Shown here in pieces: positions 17,144-24,250 of a DNA stretch of 64,000 nt. The stretch spans positions 23,505 through 87,504 of the forward strand of contig JBBRQN010000012.1 of the NCBI GenBank assembly GCA_038226305.1, given 5' to 3'. Made by a program: the position numbers and the translations under genes. Within the stretch, counting starts at the first letter, position 1; every line of letters starts with the position of its first letter. The notes beneath the pieces were generated by a model that searched no databases, had not been told where the DNA came from, and was given only the letters and a program-made list of their open reading frames with translations. The stretch is from JASLDZ01 sp038226305. GTDB taxonomy: Bacteria > Pseudomonadota > Alphaproteobacteria > Caulobacterales > Caulobacteraceae.

Positions 17144-18183
17144 TGACCGACAGCGTTCTCGTCACCGGCGGCTCGGGCTTTGTCGCCGGCTGGTGCATCG
17201 AGCGCCTGCTGAGCGCGGGCTACGCCGTGAACGCCACGGTGCGCGATCTGAACAAGGCGCCCGCCGCCCGTGCCCAGATCGCCGCCCTGTGCCCCGCCGC
17301 CGCCGACCCGGAGCGGCTGAAGTTCTTCGCCGCCGACCTCATGGCCGATGATGGCTGGGCGCAGGCGGTGGCGGGCTGCCGCTACGTCCTGCACGTCGCT
17401 TCCCCCCTGTCGCCCCCGGCTTCCAGCGACGAGGACGCCTTCATCCGCCCCGCCCGCGAGGGCACCCTGCGGGTGGTGAAGGCCGCCGTGGATGCCGGGG
17501 TGGAGCGGATCGTCATCACCTCGTCGATGGCCGCCGTCGCCTATGGCCATCCGAAGGCGCGCTATCGGAACGGCCCACCTTTCACCGGCGACGACTGGAC
17601 CGACCCGAAGGGCGGCGACACCTCCGCCTACGTCCGCTCCAAGACCCTCGCCGAGAAGGCCGCGTGGGATTTCATCGCCGAGCACGGCGGCAAGACGCAG
17701 CTTGCGGTGGTGAACCCCGCCGGCATCTTCGGCCCGGCGATGGGGCCGGACTTTTCGGACTCGCTGCAGATCGTCGCCCGCCTGCTCAACGGCAAGATGC
17801 CCGGCCTGCCGCCCATCGGCTTCAGCGTGGTGGACGTGCGCGACCTGGCCGACCTGCACCTCCTCGCGATGACGAAGCCGGAGGCCGCCGGAAAGCGCTT
17901 CCCCGCGGGCGGCCAGTTCCTGTGGTTCGCAGACATCGCCGACATCCTGCGGGAGGAGCTGCCGCCGGAAATGACCGCCAAGGTCCCCACCCGCACCCTG
18001 CCCGCCCCCATGCTGCGCATCGTCGCCCTGTGGGACGGGCAGGTCCGCCAGCTCGTCCACTCGCTGAACCTGAAGCGCGAAATGAGCCAGGACGCCGCCT
18101 TCGCCCTGGACTGGCACCCCCGCCCGCAGGAGGAGTCGATCCGCGACACCGCGCTGAGCCTGAAGGCGGTGGGGGCGGTTTAG
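17143..18183 (+). CDS. NAD-dependent epimerase/dehydratase-type reductase (second of tandem pair)
   Basis: A 346-residue paralogue of the preceding gene. The same blocks appear in the same order: VTGGSGFVAGWC, VNATVRDLNKAP, HVASPLSPP, TSSMAAVAYG and the YVRSK Tyr-Lys pair, then GIFGP, VDVRDLADLHLLAMT and a matching C-terminus. ATG 17143 shares its A with the upstream TGA, so translation is coupled; the longer open frame upstream is an out-of-frame reading of the first gene. The pair looks like a tandem duplication, perhaps diverged in substrate. Confidence 0.9.
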   Translation: MTDSVLVTGGSGFVAGWCIERLLSAGYAVNATVRDLNKAPAARAQIAALCPAAADPERLKFFAADLMADDGWAQAVAGCRYVLHVASPLSPPASSDEDAFIRPAREGTLRVVKAAVDAGVERIVITSSMAAVAYGHPKARYRNGPPFTGDDWTDPKGGDTSAYVRSKTLAEKAAWDFIAEHGGKTQLAVVNPAGIFGPAMGPDFSDSLQIVARLLNGKMPGLPPIGFSVVDVRDLADLHLLAMTKPEAAGKRFPAGGQFLWFADIADILREELPPEMTAKVPTRTLPAPMLRIVALWDGQVRQLVHSLNLKREMSQDAAFALDWHPRPQEESIRDTALSLKAVGAV

Positions 18184-18285
18184 CGGCCTCACGGCGCCGA
18201 CGGCCGAAAACCGGCGTGGCGGGTTCCGTGAAGCCGGGGCGATGGGCTAAGCCTCCCCCGCGCCCACCCGCCGGAGACCACCGCC

Positions 18286-19674
18286 TTGCCGACCCGTACC
18301 GAGACCGACACCTTCGGCCCCATAGAGGTGGAGAGCAGCCGCTACTGGGGGGCGCAGAGCCAGCGCTCCATCGGCAACTTCAAGATCGGCTGGGAGCGTC
18401 AGCCCGCCTCGGTGATCCGGGGGCTCGGCGTCGTGAAGCGGGCGGCGGCCGAGGCCAACATGGCGCTGGGCCGGCTCGATCCGGCCGTGGGCGCCGCCAT
18501 CGTGACCGCCGCGCAGGAGGTGATCGACGGCAAGCTCGACGCGCACTTCCCCCTGGTGGTCTGGCAGACGGGCTCGGGCACCCAGTCGAACATGAACGCC
18601 AACGAGGTGATCTCGAACCGCGCCATCGAGGCCCTGGGCGGGGTGATGGGCTCCAAGTCGCCGGTGCATCCGAACGACCACGTGAACATGAGCCAGTCGT
18701 CCAACGACACCTACCCCACGGCCATGCACATCGCCTGCGCCGAGGAGACCGCGCGCGCGCTGCTGCCAGCGCTGGAGCACCTGCATGGGGCGCTGAATGC
18801 CAAGTCCGAGCAGTTCGCCCACATCATCAAGATCGGCCGCACCCACACGCAGGACGCCACGCCCCTCACCCTCGGGCAGGAGTTCGGCGGCTACGCCCAC
18901 CAGGTCGCCATGGGGATCGCCCGGGTGAAGCTGGCCCTGCCCGGCCTGTACGAACTGGCCCAGGGCGGCACGGCCGTCGGCACGGGGCTGAACGCTCCTG
19001 TCGGCTTCGCGGAGACCGTGGCCGAGCGCATCGCCGACATCACCGGCCTGCCCTTCGTGACCGCCCCCAACAAGTTCGAGGCCCTAGCCGCCCACGACGC
19101 CATGGTGTTCGCCCACGGGGCCATGAACACGGTCGCGGCCAGCCTCTTCAAGATCGCCAACGACATCCGCTTTTTGGGCAGCGGCCCCCGCTCCGGCCTC
19201 GGCGAACTGGCCCTGCCGGAGAACGAGCCCGGCAGCTCCATCATGCCCGGCAAGGTCAACCCCACCCAGGCCGAAGCTCTGACCATGGTCTGCACCCGGG
19301 TGTTCGGCAACGAGACGACCATGACCTTCGCCGGCGCCTCCGGCCACTTCGAGCTGAACGTCTTCAACCCGGTGATGGCCTACAGCTTCCTGCAGTCGTG
19401 CAAGCTGTTGGCCGATGCGGCGGTCAGCTTCACCGACAACATGGTGGTCGGCATCGAGGCGCGGGAGGACAACATCAAGGCCGCGCTCGATCGTTCGCTG
19501 ATGCTGGTGACGGCGCTGGCCCCGAAGATCGGCTACGACGCCGCCGCCAAGATCGCCAAGACCGCCCACAAGAACGGCAGCACTCTGCGCCAGGAAGCCG
19601 TCGGCGGCGGCTACGTCACCGACGCCGAGTTCGACGAGGTGGTTCGGCCCGAGAAGATGATCTCGCCGGGCTGA
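18286..19674 (+). CDS. fumC: Class II fumarate hydratase
   Basis: Reversible hydration of fumarate to malate in the TCA cycle; an oxygen-stable homotetramer without an iron-sulfur cluster. The 462-residue enzyme opens PTRTETDTFGPIEV and has the family motifs SGTQSNMNANEV, the HPNDHVNMSQSSND substrate loop, RTHTQDATP and the signature GSSIMPGKVNPTQAEA with the catalytic Ser. The start is TTG at 18286, supported by GGAG nine bases upstream and by the usual FumC N-terminus. It probably has its own promoter in the 102-bp gap after the reductase pair. Confidence 0.97.
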   Translation: MPTRTETDTFGPIEVESSRYWGAQSQRSIGNFKIGWERQPASVIRGLGVVKRAAAEANMALGRLDPAVGAAIVTAAQEVIDGKLDAHFPLVVWQTGSGTQSNMNANEVISNRAIEALGGVMGSKSPVHPNDHVNMSQSSNDTYPTAMHIACAEETARALLPALEHLHGALNAKSEQFAHIIKIGRTHTQDATPLTLGQEFGGYAHQVAMGIARVKLALPGLYELAQGGTAVGTGLNAPVGFAETVAERIADITGLPFVTAPNKFEALAAHDAMVFAHGAMNTVAASLFKIANDIRFLGSGPRSGLGELALPENEPGSSIMPGKVNPTQAEALTMVCTRVFGNETTMTFAGASGHFELNVFNPVMAYSFLQSCKLLADAAVSFTDNMVVGIEAREDNIKAALDRSLMLVTALAPKIGYDAAAKIAKTAHKNGSTLRQEAVGGGYVTDAEFDEVVRPEKMISPG

Positions 19675-19718
19675 ACCCCGCTTTACAGCCGCCCCCCAGA
19701 TCGCGTCATAGTTGAGCG

Positions 19719-20456
19719 ATGTCGTTGTTCAGCCCGGCCCAATACTGGCGCGAAGCCCGCTTTGAACGGCGGGAGGACTGGGACGACCACAGCTATCCGT
19801 TCAACCTGCCCGTGCTGCGGGGGCTGGAGAGCCTTAAGCTGCACCCGAAGGTGACCTTCCTCGTGGGCGAGAACGGCTCGGGCAAGTCGACGCTCGTCGA
19901 GGCGCTGGCCGTGGCTTGGGGCTTCAACGCCGAGGGCGGCAGCCAGAACTTCAACTTCGGCACGCGGGACTCGCACTCGCCCCTCCACCGCTTCGTGCGG
20001 CCGATCCGCGGGGCGTTGCGGCCCCGTGACGGCTTCTTCCTGCGGGCGGAGAGCTTCTTCAACGCCGCCAGCTACATCGACGAGATCGGCGCCGGTGACA
20101 GCTACGGCGGCCTGTCCCTGCATGCCCAGTCGCACGGCGAGTCGTTCTTCGCCCTTTTCGACAACCGCTTCCGCGGCGACGGGCTCTACATCCTGGACGA
20201 GCCGGAGGCGGCCCTCTCGCCCAGCCGGCAGCTGTCGTTCCTGGTGCGGATGCACGAGCTGATCCAGGCCCGGTCGCAGTTCATCGTCGCGACCCACTCG
20301 CCGATCATCCTCGGCTACCCCGACGCCCTGATCTACCAGGCCTCGGCCAACGGCCTCGATGCCGTCGCCTATGAGGAGACCGAGACTTACCGCATCAGCC
20401 GAGGGTTCCTGAACCACCGGCAGGGCATGCTGAAGACCCTGCTGGAGGACGACTAG
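19719..20456 (+). CDS. AAA/ABC-type ATPase
   Basis: A 245-residue stand-alone ABC-like ATPase (COG3910-type predicted ATPase). Walker A is GENGSGKS (about residues 49-56), the signature-like region is SLHAQSHGESFF, Walker B is LYILDEPEAALS, and an ATHSP switch histidine follows. No transmembrane part or coiled-coil insertion is seen, so it is neither a transporter subunit nor an SMC/RecN protein. Relatives are often linked to defence or repair modules, but no partner gene is adjacent here. Its role is unknown. Confidence 0.85.
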   Translation: MSLFSPAQYWREARFERREDWDDHSYPFNLPVLRGLESLKLHPKVTFLVGENGSGKSTLVEALAVAWGFNAEGGSQNFNFGTRDSHSPLHRFVRPIRGALRPRDGFFLRAESFFNAASYIDEIGAGDSYGGLSLHAQSHGESFFALFDNRFRGDGLYILDEPEAALSPSRQLSFLVRMHELIQARSQFIVATHSPIILGYPDALIYQASANGLDAVAYEETETYRISRGFLNHRQGMLKTLLEDD

Positions 20457-20468
20457 GCGCCCGCCTCC

Positions 20469-20861
20469 TCAGCGAACCCGCACCACCTCGCGGCCCACCG
20501 GCGCGAAGGCCAGGGAGGCGAGTTGCAGGTCTTTGAAGGCGAAGGGCAGGCCGACGATGGTGATGCCCTCGACGAAGGCGGCGATCAGGTGGCTGAGGGC
20601 GATGTGCCAGCCGCCCACGATGAACCAGATCACGTTCAGAACCACCGACACGGGGCCGAGGAACGGCGCGTGGCCGCCCTCGCGCTCCACGATCTCCTTG
20701 CCGAAGGGCCAGAAGGCGAAGCCGGCGATGCGGAAGGCCGCGAACGTCCACGGCAGGCCCACGATCGTCAGCGCCATCAGGCAGCCGCCGAGGATCCACA
20801 GCAGGCCCGAGAGCCAGCCTCCGAGGATGAACCAGAGCACGTTCAGGATGAAGCGGATCAT
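20469..20861 (-). CDS. YccF domain-containing inner-membrane protein
   Basis: A 130-residue membrane protein made of two repeats of the YccF domain, each carrying an NVLWFILGGW or NVIWFIVGGW helix followed by ITIVGLPFAF or LTIVGLPWTF and an AFWPFG or AFAPVG turn. The function of the family is unknown. ATG 20861 is chosen because the in-frame extension upstream is not hydrophobic and overlaps the region before the divergent DUF4169 gene. It is convergent with the ATPase gene, 12 bp away. Confidence 0.88.
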   Translation of the reverse strand: MIRFILNVLWFILGGWLSGLLWILGGCLMALTIVGLPWTFAAFRIAGFAFWPFGKEIVEREGGHAPFLGPVSVVLNVIWFIVGGWHIALSHLIAAFVEGITIVGLPFAFKDLQLASLAFAPVGREVVRVR

Positions 20862-20986
20862 GCCACAGAGGTGGTCGCCCGGCCGATGACCGTCAAGCCG
20901 GGTGTCCGTTACATCGCGTTCAGGCGCAGTTGACGCCGGCCTAGCCCCTTGAAACCCTGCGCCCGGCAAGCCTGTGGAAGGTCGTC

Positions 20987-21163
20987 ATGTCCTCGATCGT
21001 CAACCTCAACCGCGCGCGCAAGGCCAAGGCCCGCGAGGTCGAGAAAGCCACCGCCGCCGCCAACCGCGTGAAGCATGGCCGCACGGGCGGACAGAAGGCC
21101 GCCGACGCGCTTACAGCCGCCCAGGCCGAGCGTGCGCTGGAGGGTCACAGGCGCGAGGACTAA
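20987..21163 (+). CDS. DUF4169 family small protein
   Basis: A 58-residue highly charged, helical cytoplasmic protein. The opening SSIVNLNRARKAKAREVEK, the NRVKHGRTGGQK middle and the LEGHRRED end match the DUF4169 family of small alphaproteobacterial proteins, whose function is unknown. The ATG at 20987 has GGAAGG about 6 bases upstream, and the stop is the TAA at 21161. It ends 7 bp before the convergent methyltransferase stop. Confidence 0.85.
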   Translation: MSSIVNLNRARKAKAREVEKATAAANRVKHGRTGGQKAADALTAAQAERALEGHRRED

Positions 21164-21170
21164 GCCCGCC

Positions 21171-21704
21171 TCAGCGCGGCCCGGCGTAGCGGTGGGCGGG
21201 CTCGGCCCTTCCCTCGGTCATGGCGGCCAGGGCGCGGCCCTCCACCCGGATGCGCCACCACAGCATGGCAAGGTTCAGCCCGCCGAACAGGAGCGACGCC
21301 CACCAGAGCCGCACCGCCAGCGGCAGCACGAACATCTCCAGCGCCACCACCGTATAGTTCGGGTGCGGAATGAAGCGGTACGGCCCCCTCGCCACCAGCG
21401 TCTCTCCCGGGATCACGAACACCCGGGTGGTCCAGCGCCGTCCGATGGAGCCCAGCACCCAGCCCCGCGCCACCTGCAAAGCCACGTACACGCCGGTCCA
21501 CAGCACGTTCAGCGGGTTGTTCCAGCCGAACACCCACAGGGCCACGAGCCAGGCCGCATGCAGGGCCACGATGAACGGATAGTGCGCCGCCCCGATCTCC
21601 ACGGCGCCCTTCGCCTTGAGCAGCGTCTCGTTGGCCCGAGCATAGACCAGCTCGCCCAGCCGCTGCGCGGTGACGAGCAGGAGGAGGATGATGGTGGAGA
21701 TCAT
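21171..21704 (-). CDS. Isoprenylcysteine carboxyl methyltransferase (ICMT) family membrane protein
   Basis: A 177-residue integral-membrane methyltransferase with about five transmembrane helices and the ICMT hallmark YRFIPHPNYTVV near residue 110, followed by a conserved C-terminal RIRVEGRAL segment. In Streptomyces (SrsB) and Bacillus (BpsB), ICMT-family proteins encoded next to a type III polyketide synthase methylate alkylresorcinols or alkylpyrones. Here it overlaps the polyketide synthase stop by four bases (ATGA), so the same role is likely: O-methylating the membrane-embedded polyketide lipid. It lacks other prenyl-cysteine context. Confidence 0.88.
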   Translation of the reverse strand: MISTIILLLLVTAQRLGELVYARANETLLKAKGAVEIGAAHYPFIVALHAAWLVALWVFGWNNPLNVLWTGVYVALQVARGWVLGSIGRRWTTRVFVIPGETLVARGPYRFIPHPNYTVVALEMFVLPLAVRLWWASLLFGGLNLAMLWWRIRVEGRALAAMTEGRAEPAHRYAGPR

Positions 21705-22744
21705 CGGGCGGCCTCCGCATCCAGCGCCACGAAGCTGCCGGTGAAGCCCGGCCCCAACGCCGCGAGGGTGATCGGCCCCGCCTCCCCCGCCTTCAGCACC
21801 CGGTCGAGCACGAAGAACACAGTTGGGGCGCTCATGTTGCCGAACTCGCTCAGCACCTCGCGCTCCACGGTCAGCGAGCCCTCGGGCACGCCCATCACGC
21901 TCTCCAGCGCGGGCAGCACTCGCGCCCCGCCGGGGTGACAGACGTATCGGGCGTCGCGCTCGCCCACGGCCTCGCGGAAGGTCTGCACGGCGGCCCCGAA
22001 GTTCTTCGCCACGAAGGCCGGGAGCGAGGCGGCCAGCACCACGCCGAGCCCGGTGGGGTCGATGCGCCATCCCATGATGTCCAGCGTGTCGGGCCACAGG
22101 TGCTGGGCGTCGCCCACGATCGGGCGGCCCGGTCCCGGCCCGGCCTGCAGCACCACGGCCGCCGCCCCGTCGCCGAACAGGGCCGTGGCGATCACGTTCT
22201 CCTTGGCGGGCTCGGTGCGCACCGACAGGGAGCACAACTCCACCACCACCAGCAGCACGGGCTTCGACGGATCGGCGGAGGCGAGACGGGCGGCGATGGC
22301 GAGGCCGGAGACTCCCCCCGCGCACCCCAGCCCGAACACCGGCACGCGCTTTACCCTGGCGGCGAACCCCATCCGCCCGTGCAGCCGCGCCTCGAGCGTC
22401 GGCGTGGCGATGCCCGTGGAAGACACGGTCACCACCGTGCCGATGTCGCCCGCGGCCACGCCCGCCGCATCCAGGGCCTTCTGCGCGGCCTCCACGAACA
22501 GGGCGTCGGCGGCTTCGACGTAGGCGTCGTTGCGGGCGTTCCAGCTGCGGGGCTCGAGATACCAGGCCATCGGCTTGGCGGTGTGGCGGGTCTTGATGCC
22601 GGTGTTGGCGAACACCGAGATCAGGTCCGGCGTGCGGAACACCTTGCCCCCGAACGCCTCGACGGCCGCGGCCGCCGCGGTCTCCTGGTCGATGATGTGC
22701 GGGGGAATGGCCAGGCCCAATCCCAGGAGGCGGGCGGGGCTCAT
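21701..22744 (-). CDS. Type III polyketide synthase (alkylresorcinol/alkylpyrone synthase-like)
   Basis: Chalcone-synthase-fold enzyme, 347 residues, which condenses a fatty acyl starter with malonyl-CoA units and cyclises the product to a phenolic or pyrone lipid. The catalytic triad is visible: Cys141 in GLGCAGG, His270 in CHPGG and Asn303 in FGNMSAPT. The FGDGAAAVVL segment is also typical. It is transcribed with the ICMT-family gene. In Azotobacter such lipids replace membrane phospholipids in cysts; the product here is inferred only to class level. Its promoter lies in the 109-bp gap shared with the divergent ribbon-helix-helix gene. Confidence 0.93.
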   Translation of the reverse strand: MSPARLLGLGLAIPPHIIDQETAAAAAVEAFGGKVFRTPDLISVFANTGIKTRHTAKPMAWYLEPRSWNARNDAYVEAADALFVEAAQKALDAAGVAAGDIGTVVTVSSTGIATPTLEARLHGRMGFAARVKRVPVFGLGCAGGVSGLAIAARLASADPSKPVLLVVVELCSLSVRTEPAKENVIATALFGDGAAAVVLQAGPGPGRPIVGDAQHLWPDTLDIMGWRIDPTGLGVVLAASLPAFVAKNFGAAVQTFREAVGERDARYVCHPGGARVLPALESVMGVPEGSLTVEREVLSEFGNMSAPTVFFVLDRVLKAGEAGPITLAALGPGFTGSFVALDAEAAR

Positions 22745-22853
22745 GTGGCGCGACGCGGCGACAGGCGGGGCTGTGGGTTCAACGGTTTAGCCCCTTGCAG
22801 TTCACGGCTTAAGGTGTGGCTCCGCAACGGTCGCGGCAAGGGAGAACGGCGCA

Positions 22854-23072
22854 GTGGCCAAGCTGTTGCACAAGCGCTCGATCATGCTCAGCGGCCACGC
22901 CACCTCCCTGGCCCTGGAACCCGAGTTCTGGGCCGTGCTCGACGCCCGGGCGGCGACGGAGGGGCTGACGCTGGCGAAGCTGTTGGCGCGGATCGATGAG
23001 GCGCGAGGGGAACGGCCACTGGCGTCGGCCTGCCGGGTGGCGGCGCTGGGGTGGGCTGCGGGGGGTGGGTGA
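22854..23072 (+). CDS. Ribbon-helix-helix domain protein
   Basis: A 72-residue protein with a predicted ribbon-helix-helix fold: a short strand region (KRSIMLSGHATSLAL), then the helix EPEFWAVLDARAATEG, then LTLAKLLARIDEAR. This matches the RHH_4-type family common in alphaproteobacteria, which may bind DNA. The start is GTG at 22854 with AAGGGAG about ten bases upstream. It is divergent from the polyketide synthase gene, so it could regulate it; that is inference from position only. Confidence 0.78.
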   Translation: MAKLLHKRSIMLSGHATSLALEPEFWAVLDARAATEGLTLAKLLARIDEARGERPLASACRVAALGWAAGGG

Positions 23073-23122
23073 CCGGCTGGCGTGGTGGAGTGCCACCGAA
23101 GAGCGGTCGCCGCGAACGTTAG

Positions 23123-23560
23123 CTAGTGGTTTTCGGACCGTCTGGAGCGCCTTCGGGGGTAGACGCTGACCGCCTCTACAAGCGTTGCATCAAACCGAAC
23201 GGGACTCTCAAACACTTCGATCTGAGATCTGGATTTCATCCAGAACCGGCCGGTGAACGTTGCCATGGTCGTTCGGTCTAACCCTCCATCGACGGGCGTG
23301 CCTACCGCTCGGTCAAGGGTTTGCGCCTGGGCAGGCGGCACCGCGTCCGTGGACCGGAGCTGGATTCCCCGAAGGCAGCCTGAGTGGACGAGATAGGTCC
23401 CGTGGTGCCAGTCAGTCAGAACAGCGGCTCGAAAGCGCACGAGCTTGCTATTGAAGGCTCTCGGATTGCCTACAACAGAGCAGAGTGTCGTTTCGAGGGG
23501 AGCAGCTCCAACCAAGAGGGCAGCTGTAAGAGCTAGCATCAGCGCAGCCATCAGCGTCAT
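23123..23560 (-). CDS. Hypothetical secreted protein
   Basis: Not recognised. The 145-residue product begins with a signal peptide (LMAALMLALTAALLVGAAP), leaving about 120 mature residues with two Cys residues and a possible small beta-barrel (the NSKLVRFRAAVLTDWHHGTYLV stretch alternates like an OB-type fold). I chose ATG 23560; a GTG six bases upstream is also in frame. Base composition differs from its neighbours: the 60-base blocks 23161-23220 and 23221-23280 each contain 32 G+C (53%), against roughly two-thirds elsewhere. This and the repeats behind its promoter suggest acquired DNA. Confidence 0.6.
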   Translation of the reverse strand: MTLMAALMLALTAALLVGAAPLETTLCSVVGNPRAFNSKLVRFRAAVLTDWHHGTYLVHSGCLRGIQLRSTDAVPPAQAQTLDRAVGTPVDGGLDRTTMATFTGRFWMKSRSQIEVFESPVRFDATLVEAVSVYPRRRSRRSENH

Positions 23561-23838
23561 TTGCACATTTGATCGGGCAACGGCAACGTCAGACTCGGTT
23601 CGAAAACTGAAGTCGGCCTTCTGCCAGCTTCTTGCCCTGCTTCGATCCGCCCTGTGTTCGACGCGCCGCAGGCTCGTCGAACTTCAATCCATAGGGACGC
23701 CCCGCGTCCCGACGCCGGCCAGTCAGCCGTCGAGCGCAGGGCGGGTCAAGGGCGGAGAGTGAGCGCAGCGAGCGTCCCTTGACGCGGCCGAGCACGGCGG
23801 CACGCACCACGCCAACCGACGACCCGCTACCCCAAAGG

Positions 23839-23984
23839 CCTCCCCCGTTCACGGGGGAGGTGGCGCGGCGGTCATCGACCGCCGTGACGGAGGGGGCAAC
23901 GCGACGGCGGGTGATCGGACACGCCGGCGTGCCCCCAACCACCATCGCTGCGCGATGGTCCCCCTCCCCCGCAGGCGGGGGAGG
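23839..23984. repeat. Composite palindromic repeat cluster (Caulobacterales-type intergenic element)
   Basis: Two palindromes with CCTCCCCC and GGGGGAGG arms (23839-23860 and 23963-23984) flank two further dyads: GGCGGTC/GACCGCC around ATC (about 23867-23883) and ACCATCG/CGATGGT (23941-23959). The same outer arms recur at 4795 and 61434. Such elements are scattered between genes in Caulobacteraceae; whether they move with a RAYT-like transposase is unknown. Confidence 0.7.
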
Positions 23985-23998
23985 TCTTAAGCGCCCAT

Positions 23999-24028
23999 AC
24001 TCCCGACAAAAATACTCCCGGCAAAAAT
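23999..24028. repeat. 15-bp tandem repeat, two copies
   Basis: ACTCCCGACAAAAAT is followed directly by ACTCCCGGCAAAAAT, differing at one base. The A-runs are unusual for this GC-rich DNA. It may be a recent slippage duplication. Confidence 0.75.
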
Positions 24029-24233
24029 CTATCCTCCCCCCTTTGGCGCGGGCGCAGGGTGTCGGCTGTGACCCGTTCCGCCGCCCGCTCCACGCCCTCC
24101 ACCCGCCGGACGACACGCCTCCACCCCCTGTCCGGAATGTCCGCATGTCCGGCGTTTTTCGGAACCGGACACCGCCCGCGACGTGGCGCTTCTGCCGCCG
24201 CCTCCACCGCCCCCCTCAAATTCCGCGCCCTTC

Positions 24234-24248
24234 GTGCTACATCTGTTC
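24234..24248 (+). promoter_or_regulatory. SOS-box-like sequence before uvrD
   Basis: GTGC-N7-GTTC (GTGC at 24234-24237, GTTC at 24245-24248) differs in one base from the alphaproteobacterial LexA operator GTTC-N7-GTTC and ends two bases before the uvrD start. Position is plausible for repression, but a single degenerate site can occur by chance. Confidence 0.4.
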
Positions 24249-24250
24249 TC

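Larger units (their letters stand above)
23561..24250. other. Gene-free, repeat-rich stretch
   Basis: About 690 bp without a convincing gene on either strand; open frames here have no family resemblance. It contains two CCTCCCCC/GGGGGAGG palindromes, smaller dyads, a 15-bp tandem duplication and, at its right end, the uvrD leader with an SOS-box-like sequence. The left part is GC-poorer than the right. Confidence 0.7.

Noticed and set aside
17664..19715. A 683-codon frame overlapping the second reductase and fumC
   Set aside because: It is out of frame with both real genes, is dominated by Arg, Gly, Pro and His, and both overlapped genes have clear motifs.
19719..20456. A defence system around the stand-alone ATPase
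   Set aside because: No nuclease, toxin or second subunit is adjacent; neighbours are fumC and a YccF membrane gene, both housekeeping-type.
23839..23984. Possible CRISPR array
   Set aside because: The palindromes differ in loops and spacing, there are only two or three units, and no cas genes are near.
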